A DNA stretch of 64,000 nt. It comes from Fasciolopsis buskii (lineage: Eukaryota; Platyhelminthes; Trematoda; Plagiorchiida; Fasciolidae). The notes beneath the pieces were generated by a model. It saw only the letters and a list, made by a program, of their open reading frames with translations, ran no database searches and was not told the DNA's origin. This document shows positions 10,201 to 21,455 of this stretch, one piece after another. Where the stretch lies: positions 154,842-218,841 of the forward strand of contig LUCM01002377.1 in NCBI GenBank assembly GCA_008360955.1. Reading direction: 5' to 3'. The position numbers and the translations under genes are program-made. Every line of letters starts with the position of its first letter. The first letter of the stretch is position 1.

Positions 10201-13200
10201 CCCGCATACTTTGGGCCAGAATTAAACAAACATTCTACGACCAAAATACTTACAAGTTGACAAAATCGTTTCGAGACGGAATATAGAAAACACGACAATG
10301 AAAATGATAAACTGCGCAGTAAGTGTAAAAAACAAAGTTTAATTTGAGTACAAGCTGCTACAGTGAATTTAGCACGTCATTCACTCTCCCATGACCGGTC
10401 ACCTGTCTTTAGTTCTTCGTGAAGCTCAGCCGAACCACAGGGCACCTCACTGTATTGATTTCCGTCCATTAGCGCTCACGACGTCCGACTGAAGTCCTTT
10501 CATTTCAACACGGAGTGTAAGAAGGTAAGTGACCAAACACTATTGAGGATTACATTCAAGGATGAAGCGGCTGTACAATGATTCCGTGATTTTCAATGGA
10601 AAGTTCGTTGCTGGCACTGCCTGACGAATGATTCGGAAATGAATATATTTTGACCACCTTGGTGAGACCTTTCCAGTTGCCTTCTGCTACTTATTTTCAA
10701 TAATCTTAAAAGCAATACTAAAATCTTCCCATTCGGGTTAGTTTAAATTAGAGTCCCAATTGTGTACTAAGCACAAAGTCAGTATAAATTTATTGTAGGT
10801 TTCATACGGTTCCGTAGTTCACAAACACTGGCAAACAAAGGTAAAAGGACGTAAAATTGAAAACCTTCAAACGTGCGACAGGGACCTATCACCGTCATTG
10901 TCAAAACAGAGCAACAGAATGCCGGACGCTGTATATTGAGCGTAATAGATCAGAAACCAGGAGCCAAACAGCGCGTGCCTCCTGACACGAATGTGTTGTT
11001 TGTTTTCGTTTGTGTATGGGTCAATGGTCACAAAAACTGTGATCAGTCTGGAACAGTGCACAGTTGTACATCTAGGGTTTCCTTCTTAAGTGGTTGTGTG
11101 GTAAGCAGAGATCAATTTTTCAAGCGCAAATTGTTGGGTATACATGTGTCTACGCTTAGTGTGGAAAGTTCTATCCATCGAAAATCTCCCTGTCTAAAAC
11201 AGCGTGCAAAGAGTGCGTGTGTGTAAGTACGTGACTGTTTCTGTCATTGCAACGGTACAGCGTTGCACGGGCATCGGCCGATAGTCGGATAGGTCTCGTC
11301 ATTGCTCTAACTTTCTGATTCCGTGACACAACTTGAGATGCACATTCATGAAACTGCTTTTCACCGAAAAATAAAATGGAAGTCGACTGAAATTTTTAGT
11401 CCAATTCGCATGCTTCATGGTCATGATATTGGCTGGATCTCTTGTCGTTTTATCCGAAAATTAATGAATGGCAAGCAGTATTTTCCGTTCTACTCTAATG
11501 ATACCAAGTCTCATATGTCTGATATCACGCGGCTGACGATTAGTCGCAATTGCGGAATCGGCGAAAAAGTTCGGTTTGCAAGGAGTAGACCTCTACGTGT
11601 TTATTTCGAGTCCTGTCGACTGCAACCGTTTCAACACTCAGGGCCATTTCGGCGTCCTTTTTCTTTCCAATAATATTGTACAGCGTTTGTCAGTGATTTT
11701 TGATCCTTCCAGGAATGTCTATTAATCTAGCAATATCTGGTTGGTTGAAAATGGTTCTCCGTAAGTTATGTGATTTTTGCATTTCTTAGGTAGTTTTAAA
11801 ACTAACTCTTTATTGCTTCATCGAAGTGGGCTACCACGTAACAATCCAAGTTACTACACACAAACAAGCAAGTATTTTTCTATTGCGCCGTTAACGAAAC
11901 AGGCAAAATTAGAGTAATCAAATTGTTGTCCCCATTCCTAGATAGGTTCTTACTTTATTGCCATTATCTCGTTAACGATCATGCGCAAAAGATACAGCAT
12001 CGTTTTACGTCAGGCGATCCTGTTTGTATTAATGACTTATTTGGTTGATCTAAGGGCTAACGGTTTTGTTCTAGGGACTTCGAAGAAATGTCAGCAATCG
12101 TGCCCTTTCCGTCGCACGTGATGCTTGCATCTGAACCACAACAGGCCACACACACACACACACTTAGTAAGATACGAATGATGAGGTTGTAGCCTTGCAT
12201 GCATAAATAACACAAATTCGTCGTTCTGAATGTGCCTTGTTCAGACCGAGCCAGTTACAGCGCAAGACAAATGCTCAATGTTCTCACCAATGTAGACCCA
12301 ACTGACTCCGATTGCATTCTAGTGAAACTACTGTGAAGTGACGAGTATATTGTAAATAGGGTTTCTAGCGAACTGTGATCGTCTTATAACTATGGCAATA
12401 GTGATTTCAATTTACTAGGCGCTGACAATTTAGTGTCACCTGATATGAATTCACTTGACAATATGCTACTACCCGTCGAAAAGTGGGGCAAAACTGTGAC
12501 GGGGAGTGATCTGGTCACTAGTTACAGCGATCTAATAGAATAATCCATTGTTCAAGACAGAAATAATACCGAATAGTTCAATATTTTCGAGGTCTGTGAA
12601 TAACGAACTCTGACTGAGCCGTGTAAACCATGAGGTTTAAATATAAAGGTCTAAGATACTTCTACCGATCATTCAACAACTATACGTAAGTAAAGTGCAC
12701 ATTTACATACAACGGGAGGTCTAACGAGTTACGCCAAAAATATCAATAATCGAGATGCACCCAACACTTGAGCATGTCTCGTCATTTATACTGTGGCAAC
12801 CGATATGAATAAATAATGTAAAATGTTCCAGCAATTTCTAAGACTAATGTGTGAATGGTTGTGGTAATATATTTCATAAACGTTAAACAAATACACACCT
12901 CGAATCCAATGTGACTAGTGCTGACCGTTCTTTTGATCAACATCAATAATGATATATATTTGAGTTGTGGCAGCATGTGTAGCCTTCTGGTCAATTATTT
13001 CGATCCAATGGAAATGAATTATACGTATATTACACGACCGCGATGCCAATACTGTGAATTTGCATCTTGCGAAGAGCTTAAAACTGGAATTCAGTTATGC
13101 TTGGAACTCCTTATGTCCGAATGGCTTTGACTAGTTCCATGTAATCAAGTTCTGCTGGGGTGGTACCTATTTGTTTGATTCAGTCGAGCACAGTACGACT

Positions 13201-13603
13201 TTAGCTTCGATTTTAATCCGAGAACGGTCCGAATTTCTATAATACATCAGGCAAAATTTGTTTCGTTACTCGGGGTATGCATCATTAAAGATGTGCTCAA
13301 GGAGGGCGGAAAAATATCAGTCTTTTTGCATACTATTTTCTTGCTCCGTAGAAACCAACAGTCCATATTCAAATTATATAGTCAAGGGATAGAACCAGTC
13401 TCGTGGGGGTTTAAACTCACTTTTGTGACGAGTAGTAAAAACAGCCAGGTAAGGTGAACGACGTTTTAGCCTAAAGGGCGGATTCATTTGAATTAGCAAT
13501 AGATCTGATCAGTGGTCTGCACCAATCACAACCATCTAAAGTACGGACTCCCGAACAGTGTCGTGGAAGATCAGAAACTCTAACTTACTATACAATGCAA
13601 CAC
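10201..13603. other. No gene recognised; (CA)n at 12147-12163
   Basis: The longest frames (10873-11226 and 11323-11673 on plus, 117 and 116 codons) show no recognisable domain and no clear acceptor or donor pair. A CA dinucleotide run lies at 12147-12163. I saw nothing else. Confidence 0.4.
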
Positions 13604-13637
<34 letters not shown>

Positions 13638-13975
13638 CAGTGGTATCTGGAAAGTTGACAAAATTCCACCGAAAGCATATGAATGGTTTCTCGGTTGCTC
13701 CCGTTCGTTATGTATACGTACCCGACACTGTTATATCCAATCACCCTTATACTTGTATACTTCGAATTCGGATGTCTCACGGGGATATAACTGGTGACTT
13801 CAGGCGTATGGATAAAAATATTTCGTTGAAGAGTCCACAGAAGAACCACAACTGTGATTCGTTGATAATCGTTTGTCGATTGGGCTGAGCCAACATTCGA
13901 AACAAGGGCAGAATGCTATCAGAATAAATAGAAATTGCCAGCAGTATCTAGATGAGAACATATATATATATATAG
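13604..13975 (-). repeat. Composite dispersed repeat, copy 2 (permuted order), with (TA)n/(GA)n
   Basis: The plus strand carries (TA)n at 13604-13616 and (GA)n at 13617-13638. Then come a diverged module A in reverse complement (about 13640-13745), a linker of about 100 nt, module B in reverse complement (about 13845-13915; gtgattcgttgataat, then gattgggctgagcc), and another (TA)n at 13960-13974. Read on the minus strand the order is microsatellite-B-A-microsatellite, whereas at 3.0 and 24.5 kb it is A-microsatellite-B. The short ORFs in this interval are chance frames. Confidence 0.7.
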
Positions 13976-15190
13976 CAACATTACAGTGCATATTATTTGC
14001 TCTTTTTATACTGTTGGCTTTCTCTTCAAGCTTGGAAAGTGGATTAAATATTCAACATTTTGGTTGTGAAAATTGCTTAAGTGCAGTTGAGCTAGTGTCC
14101 GTCTCCTGGTAAAGAACCCATGGTTTTGATATGGGCTTACTATGTCTCAAATATGACTTAGCACGTATTCGATACCCAAGGATATGTATAACACTGTAAA
14201 TGCAGAAGTGATTAATTTGTCCCCGAGTGGCTCAATGCAAATCGAAATTTTGTAATATCAAGTCGGATTACAGCTCACCTGTGTAACGAGACACCGTTGT
14301 AGATTTCCTGTAGTTGCTGCATACTGAATTGCTATTTGAAATTTCGTCCCCTACTTTGACCATACCCTTTGCCGAACGATACTGGAAGCATAAAGCCAAT
14401 TGTCAAGGTGTGCGAAATCAGTTAGGCAGCACAAATGTGAATGATATTTTCGTCGCCTGCGCACTTTGGCCGTCTTCTGACCATGTTTTGCCGAAACCGA
14501 GCTGCTTAGGCTGAATGCTTTTGCTAAGCCGACCGCAACTGTGATCTGAAGCACCAAATTTCGTTTGTCTGGTTGTTTATCACACGTGTTCATGAGACCT
14601 ACTTGCTTGCTGACAGTGGTTTTTAATTTTCTATTGAATTGTTAGGCGTTTGCATACACAGACGTTTAAATTTCAACCCGAAAATGAAAGAAATTTGATG
14701 CAACCTTGGACTGCTCTAAGAGATTAAACAGTCAACCCCGTTTAATGAGTAGCTGAATAACCTCTGATCTGCGTGATCAGGAACGGCAGTTGCACTCTGC
14801 CATAATCCTCCGCTTCGCATCTTAGTAGATACCCCTCTTGTCAATGAAGTTTGAAGTCATCAATCGGTACACGTGAGTCCACAACATTCGAGTTGAAACA
14901 TAATTCCTGTCTACAACTCGCATAACGACAAACGGGACTTTGAAGATGATGTAAGACAAATGGATCCGAAATATTCCCAACGAATTCATGGATGATGGTT
15001 CTGACCGGTTCAGAAAAAGATCTCATGGAATATAAGATACATCCAATAAGCATGAGTGCTTCTGCTAGATGAACTGGAGGGTCCCTGATGCGTGAGGATA
15101 TTTCACTCCGGATGAAGATAGAAATCGGTTTAACGTTTAAATAGCCGTGTTTCCGTAGGTGTTTACCGAAACCAAATTACTGCAAGACTA
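13976..15190. other. No gene recognised
   Basis: Short unsupported frames only. This is the stretch upstream of the plus-strand LINE and may hold its 5' untranslated region, but no boundary is visible. Confidence 0.4.
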
Positions 15191-15192
15191 AG

Positions 15193-18125
15193 ATGATGAC
15201 AACACAGAATCTTAGCGTAATCGACCAATTAGTGTGCCACAGAATTATTAGGTCTGCCACTAACACAGTGTGCTGCTCCGTTCCTCGAACGTATGCGCAT
15301 CCTTTGACAAGTTGCGCTACAATTCTGTGTCATCCTATTTTGTTATTTTGTTGTTGGATATTTGGTTCGATCATGTTCTCCGTTCGACGCTACAATCGCT
15401 CGGAATTACTTTTGTTCAAAAACCGTGTCGTCTCTCAACATAGATTGGGATTCCGTATTTCTGCACCTAAACGAGCTTCTAATCGATCTAGAAGAGACAC
15501 TCGTGCTGGCTGGCAAGCAGCCCTTAAGTACACCCTTCCAGCCAAGATGTCCATTCAGGCTTTGTTGAGTACCAACATTCGCTCTCTGTTTACAAAAACG
15601 TCGGATCTGTCCCTCACATTTCAGTCATCGATGCGTGTTCATACGTGTGTCATCTGCATACAAGAATCGTGGCTGAACCCGGATATTGCTGATTCGCTCG
15701 TGTCGACAGACTCCATCGGCAGGAGAGAGATTCAAACAAAAAGACTGGAGGCGGTGTGGCAACATACATAAACTCCTTATGGTCGGTCAAGTCCGAAGTT
15801 ACTTATGCGTACCCGTTAAACAGAACTGACTGTCTCGTAACACAATGATATCCCAAGACTTCTTGTCATAACAGCACTATCATAACCAATTTATATATAG
15901 CCCCCTTTAGCTCACAACAAAACATTGCACCTTTTTTGACTCTTTTCTGGTGTTTAGTGTGCCTCTTCTTCAGGATAATCTGCACATTATTGTAGGCAAG
16001 TTTAATCGTGCATTTACCTTACCAGAGACTGTGTTTGATTTGACTGATCTCTGCGTTTCTCCCACCAAGGAGGGTTCCATTTTAGATAGAGTTGTTACCA
16101 ATCACCCCGATTTATCTTCCCCGAAACTGCGTGCTCCAATTTCAAGTATTGATCATTGTCTGCTTCTGTTAAGGCCCAAGATATACTCTAGGTCAGCATT
16201 CCATTCCTTCACGGGAACAAATCAAATCCCACTTCGCCTCCGAAACCTTTTACGCAACAACCTTATTCTTCTTCAGAAATTCTTTCGATCGCATCTACCT
16301 GTTTCTCTTTTGAATCTCTGCTCAATGACAATGTCAAACTTTTCACAGAGACGGCCAACGCAATCTTTGATATTTGCTGCCCCTCAGAAACATTATTCGC
16401 CCCAAATGGCCATATCTCCACCCAGAAACTAAAATCTCTAAGACGATGCAAGGAACACTTCTACAAATCTCGTAATAACTCAAGCGTGCGGTGTATTTCC
16501 AATCTAATTAAAGCTGAAATCCGACGCATCGACATGACAACCGCTAGCCATCTGTTGAGTGGTAACAACAATCGACTCTTATGACAAGGTATTCCACTGT
16601 TGTGTGGGAAGAAGAAGAAGTATACGAAAACTCCTGCTGATGTCGACAGTATCAGTCGTGCTTTCATTCATCCTTCCAATTATACCCCGGTCATATTTGG
16701 TCAGGGTGATGATATGAAAGTTACAAGTTTTTTAGAGACGAGGTGCTCGACATTCTTCGCACCACTAAAATTACCACAACGGTTGGTCCTGATAGTCTGT
16801 CCTCAGCTCTTTTAAGGCAGGGTGCTGTGGCTCTGACCGATGCATTTACTTCTCTAATTAACTCGTTAATAATCTCCTCTTCCATCCCTGGCTGTTGGAG
16901 GCCTGTCACTATTATTCCCATCCCTAAATCTAACAATTGTACTGCCTTAGTAAAACGTTTTCGCCTCATCACCTTGACGTCTTCCGGTCTTCAGCTGGTG
17001 GAGCGTGCTATAATTAAGAGCCTGTGTTCTTCTGTGTATCCTCCTGACGATCATTTTCAGTTTGTCTATAAATCAAACGGGTCCACTTTGGACGCTGTCG
17101 CTCCCCTCATTCACCATATTTGTAAGTCCTTAAACGCACCAGTGAAATCTGTGCGTTGTTCCTTCCTGGACTAGTCATCGGCATTTGACTCAATCCCAAG
17201 GTCTCTTCTCCACAAAATGCAAACAATTGGTTGTCCCACTTCTTTCTTAGCATGGCTATCTGATTACTTTACTAACCGAACCCAGTGCACACGAAGGGAC
17301 GGTAAAACTTCACAACCGTTGATTCACAACTCAGGCGTTTTTCAGGGTGCTGTTCTTTCACCGTATCTCTTCTCTGCTTGCACCAGCGACTTAATAACTA
17401 ACTCCCTCTGTCATCTGTTTAAGTACGCTGATGATGTTGCCCTCTCACAAGTCGTTTCGAACAACGATGATTTTCAAAGTTTGTCCGACAACCTATCTTC
17501 TGTTCATGATTTTTCTGCACGAGTTTGTTTTAATATCAGCACATCGAAATGTTTCGAATGTCTGTTATCTTCTTCTCCCTCGGTCAACCTACCCACCCGT
17601 TGTGAAATATCTAGGAGTAACTACTGATAAAAATCTCAACTGGACTTCTCACATTTCCACCTGTGTAAAGAGTTTCCGACGGTTGTCATTTCAAATCAGG
17701 AAGCTTCGACACTAGAAAGTAAAACAAAGCACCATCTCCCGATTTGTATACCAGTGTGTTTCTCCAGTCCTTTTTTACTGTTCTCCCGTTATTTTTCCAG
17801 GTTTTCTTAAAAAAGATTTCAAAATTCTTTGCCAGGGACTGTCAGTTATTAGCCGGGTGTCCTTCATACCACTATCTGAATTGTTCTGAAATCTGTGTGA
17901 TCAACACTTATCAGCATGTGAGAAATTCGCTCACAAAATTCGTTCTGACCCCACGCATCCTCTGCACATTGATTTTTCAAGGTGTCGCTCTCATATTTTG
18001 ACACGATCCGCTATTCGTTCCATGCCCTCCAGAATTAATATTTACAGGAACTCCACGGTCCCATATTTAGCACGAATTTCGACAAACTGTGACCGGGATT
18101 CAGGCGAATTCCTGAGCAGCCTGTC
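15193..18125 (+). mobile_element. Nearly full-length degenerate LINE (endonuclease + RT), CR1/L2-like
   Basis: An apurinic endonuclease domain starts near 15550 (STNIRSLFTKTSDL, then VICIQESWLNPDIADSLV). Its C-terminal half lies at 15990-16190 (GKFNRAF for GDFN, then LDRVVTNHPDL and ISSIDHC). RT begins near 16740: VGPDSLSSALL, then RFRLITLTSSGLQLVERAI. Block A at 17150-17205 reads FLD-stop-SSAFDSIPRSLL, block B near 17330 reads SGVFQGAVLSPYLFS, and block C near 17420 reads FKYADDVALSQ. The thumb follows from 17600 (KYLGVTTDKNLNW). The C-terminus ends near 18090 (RSMPSRINIYRNSTVPYLARI). At least three frame changes and several stops make it inactive. The tail matches a second copy at 21.2-21.4 kb. 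The DYSSAFDSI-type block A suggests the CR1/L2 group. Confidence 0.88.
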
Positions 18126-18293
18126 CTAATGCGATATGATTATTCCTGGATGAGTGCTTTTATATTCTTTACGAGGCGGTGAGTGTAAAGTTTTTTTTAT
18201 ATATTTCTTTTTCCTCCTAATTTATTTGTTAAACTCACAGTTTTTGACCGAAATGCGACATTATATTTTGTGCGCAAAAGTCTATGCAGCGCG

Positions 18294-18370
18294 ATACAAT
18301 ACAACGCAATACAATACAATACAATACAATACAATACAATACAATACAATACAATACAATACAATACAAG
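18294..18370 (+). repeat. (ACAAT)n pentanucleotide microsatellite
   Basis: About 12 perfect ACAAT units run from 18311, preceded by imperfect units from 18294 (atacaatacaacgcaat). The array lies about 170 bp beyond the last LINE codons. CR1-type LINEs often end in short tandem repeats, so this may be an expanded LINE tail, but an independent microsatellite is equally possible. Both strands give long repetitive open frames here that are not genes. Confidence 0.95.
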
Positions 18371-18688
18371 TTTAGCATTGAACTGAGTTTTCAAACATCG
18401 CGCTTTGACTGCGCCGTCAAAGTCTATTGCCACGATAAATGAGATGAAAACTATTAGCACAAACTATTAGCACAATTAGCACTATTAGCATAAATCAAGT
18501 TACCTGAGTTCACTTTATTTATTAGCCCAGTGGAACAAGACGATTGCCTGGATACTAATAAGAATGGTGACATCTGGACTGTTCAGTTGTAGATGAAATT
18601 CTGGCAAACTTACTATGAAGGCCGTTTTCTGAAGCAGTAGTTTCAATTGTAACATTAATAATTATAATGGCGTTCGAAAAAATGTTAC

Positions 18689-18715
18689 TGGTAGTATTGG
18701 TATTAGTATTAGTGT

Positions 18716-18753
<38 letters not shown>

Positions 18754-18755
18754 TA
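18689..18755 (+). repeat. (GTA)n trinucleotide microsatellite
   Basis: Imperfect ttggta/ttagta units pass into pure GTA repeats at about 18717-18752. The Val-only and Thr-only reading frames across it are artefacts of the repeat. Confidence 0.95.
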
Positions 18756-18759
18756 TAAG

Positions 18760-19470
18760 CATGCATTTGTGTATATCATTACTGAGAGCTGGCGAAGTCT
18801 GATTCATGAAAGGGGACAGAACATAATCTGCTTACATCGCAGGATCAGTGAATTTGAGTATGTGTATATGCGCTGAAGCCTAAAAGTAACACCTCGGAAG
18901 ATCATGATAAATGTGTGCCTGTTAGCATATGTGAAACAATCCAAATAAAACGTGTTCCCCATTTGAATTTTGATATAAAATCGTCTATTTTCCAAAACGT
19001 GTCGTCCGGACAGATACAAAACAAACCATAGCCCTACTGTAATAAGATTCTCAAGTCTTTTTTAAGGATTATTTGTACCTTGGTCATAGTTACATCACAG
19101 CCAAGTAGTTCTTCCAAGGGAAATGATCTGTTCATAACTTTGGACTTCGTTCCCTTGTTGAAATCCACCGCTTCACTTGTAACCCCTTCGCTTTGCCTTA
19201 CTTCATTTCTCTTAACTGGTGCACGAACCTCTGTCTATAAACACATTGTCACACACATTGTTTCGTTTAGAACTAACTATTGCATGAGGACAGTTTTATT
19301 CGTTCATTTTTTGCACTTCAACTTCGTCTTTCGCTTGCCTTGCTTAATGGGTGGAATATGAAACTGCAAGCCAAATGAACATTTGGTCACTAGTTTCTGG
19401 TGAAGTCGCGGTTTTGTCTAGTCAAACTTTGAGTACTTTGTTGTTTAGCACTGATGCATCTTGTTACGGG
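18760..19470. other. No gene recognised
   Basis: A 93-codon plus-strand frame at 19080-19361 has no recognisable motif. I saw nothing else. Confidence 0.4.
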
Positions 19471-19803
19471 GAGTTCTTGTCTAGCTAAACAAACAGCTAA
19501 CGATCACACAAGAACCACAAGTCAAAAGTTATTCAATTGAATGAGTTGTTAAATTCTAGTCGTGACAGATTTCCGATTATTTTATTATCACACGCTTATT
19601 TAGAGTTGTATGAGTGTCGTAAACAGTTAGTCGCAATGGAACGATGTTTGTACGAATGCGGATATGATTGACTGATGATGTTGTGCAATCTGACGTGCAT
19701 GAATATAGGCGAATTTGGTGGGCATCCGAAGATTGAATAAGTGATTGTATTGATTATAATTTTGAGGACAGTTTGGGATTTCCACATGGTGTTTCGGTCC
19801 ATG
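19471..19803 (-). repeat. Dispersed ~325-bp repeat, copy 2
   Basis: Reverse-complement partner of 9876-10200, with perhaps 80-85% identity judged by eye. It starts on the minus strand at ggaccgaaacaccatgtgg (19803) and ends near gagttcttgtctagc (19471). The overlapping minus-strand ORFs (19596-19902) lie mostly inside the repeat and are not conserved as full frames in copy 1. Confidence 0.75.
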
Positions 19804-20879
19804 TGAATACATTATATGGCCATTTAAATTGCGCGTGTGTGCGCTTAGGTCTACTTCACATTCTGACGTGCCCCTAACCGACGACTGCTTGTGAAAAGTC
19901 AACCTAAAACACTCAACATGATGGGTACCTTTACTTTATGAGTATCCAGTGGCAGGTAATTTTATCTCAGTACCCATTGTTAGAACAAGGCATGACTCCG
20001 ATGACCACTTGACGAATATCATTGTTCTAAATTGTGGCTGTTGCTATTAGTGTCAACGCTTGTTTCTTCTAAGCAGCTTGCGAATATTCCAGGACCTCCT
20101 TATTCCATGAACTAGGCCAAAGTAGATGTCAAACATACCACGCAGGATAGTCGCTCCGTTCCCAAGCGGTTGAGTTGTCCGAGAAATGCACATACTTCAC
20201 TAATTGAATGATGCATAGGTGCAGTTGAACGGGCATGCTTCATTGCCGCTCAGGCCGACTACATGCGGGGAGGGCCGACAGCCGTGTTCACAAACCCTGA
20301 AGTGATACATAACGATGTAGAGTCCCGACAGATCAAGTGCAGTACCGAGCCAGGCGACAGGTAATTGCCATCTGCCACCAGAGCGAGCAGAGGATGTGAG
20401 ATTAGTACCTCTAAACTTCTAGCGGTGACAGATGATTACTGCACTTGGCTGCTGCCGGCCAACGACCATTGATTGTTATCTTCTAAATACCATTGCGACA
20501 CGTGACTTCATTTTTTTCAACCATCACCTACTGGATTCCCGTCAGACTCTCAAGGTCAAATTGCAAAGAAGTCCGATGTCGATCACTTGGCTTGTGAGTC
20601 CTAATTTCACCATAGTAAGGGATGTTATACTGCAGTTTGTTTGTCTGCCCTGGTTTCGGTTTCTACCTTAGATCACCAAAGACTCGAAGGACAGAAAAAG
20701 TGAAAGATGGACTCCAATGAAAACAATTTGTGTAATTATGTAGAAGATTCTGGGGGCAAGAAGACTAATGATTGCAGCATTCGGCTGCATCATTTATTGT
20801 AGCCAACTCTCCGCTAATAAAATATGACGGATTCCAAACCTGCACCCACAGCATCCCGTTCATCGGATACGGTGTACAC
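19804..20879. other. No gene recognised
   Basis: Short plus-strand frames only (for example 20432-20671), without motifs. The minus-strand RTE endonuclease scrap may run on into 20700-20880, but similarity fades. Confidence 0.4.
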
Positions 20880-21181
20880 GCCTCACTTGTCATTTTTATG
20901 GCAATAACTGGTGTTCACCAGAAACAGCTTCTTGTCAGAACAAACTCCGATGAGACGACCTCCGTTCTCGGTCCGATCTGTTAGAACAGAAAATCGCCCC
21001 CTAATGTGCCGTCTGGTCTCTCTGGAGTAGCCAAGTTGGACGTTAAGATCATCACACAACGTTCGTTGAACGCACACTGCAGAGTAATCCAGATAACTCC
21101 CAGTACAGTTGCGTATGCAGACACAACCAAGAAATTACGACGCGTCAGTCGACTGATTTTAGTACGCGGTTTGTCATTCAT
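20880..21181 (-). mobile_element. RTE-type LINE endonuclease fragment
   Basis: The minus strand reads SRLTRRNFLVVSAYA near 21150, matching the SLVVCAYAPT segment of fluke RTE endonucleases. After a frame change it reads DDLNVQLGYSRETRRHIRGR, then FSVLTDRTENGGRLIGVCSD and KKLFLVNTSYCHK at about 21060-20890. This corresponds to the catalytic GDFNAQ-type motif and the following DRTDNGDRLIxxCSDxxLFLxxTxFRHK run. GDFN has become DDLN, and the domain is truncated at both ends, so it is inactive. It abuts a plus-strand LINE 3' end starting near 21190. Confidence 0.75.
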
Positions 21182-21189
21182 CAGTGGTG

Positions 21190-21455
21190 TACCTTACCAG
21201 TAAAAGAATTCTACCAAACTGTGGGACACATCTCTCCGCGTATGAAAAATTTATACCTCATATTCTTTCGCATGGATCCCATCTCTTACAAAACGACCTT
21301 CCTAAATGCCGTTCTTATACCAGGACACGTTCTATCTTACGCTCGATACCCTCTCAAATGAATATATATGGGGACTCGACTACTCCCCAACTAGCCCGAA
21401 TTCTCATCAATAAAGAGTATATCATGTTTGATTTTCTACCTAATCTCTTGTGAAT
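21190..21455 (+). mobile_element. Truncated 3' end of the LINE family seen at 15-18 kb
   Basis: The open frame 21184-21453 ends SYTRTRSILRSIPSQMNIYG, DSTTPQLARI. It aligns with SHILTRSAIRSMPSRINIYR, NSTVPYLARI at about 17990-18080 of the larger element. The upstream part also aligns (HLSAYEKF here, HLSACEKF there). Only the last ~75 codons are present, which is the 5'-truncated form typical of LINE insertion. Confidence 0.75.

Noticed and set aside
10873..11673. Two frames of 116-117 codons as possible exons
   Set aside because: No recognisable motif, no convincing acceptor or donor at useful positions, and the length is within what chance gives at this base composition.
15193..15771. 192-codon open frame, the longest in the window, as a host gene
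   Set aside because: Its C-terminal half is the start of a LINE endonuclease (STNIRSLF, then CIQESWLNPDI), continuous with the RT downstream.
18197..18460. Long repetitive reading frames on both strands (YNTIQ and YCIVL repeats)
   Set aside because: They are translations of the (ACAAT)n microsatellite, which is open in several frames because its period is 5 and its units lack in-frame stops.
18555..18876. Val-rich and Thr-rich open frames
   Set aside because: They are translations of the (GTA)n array; no coding signal lies outside it.
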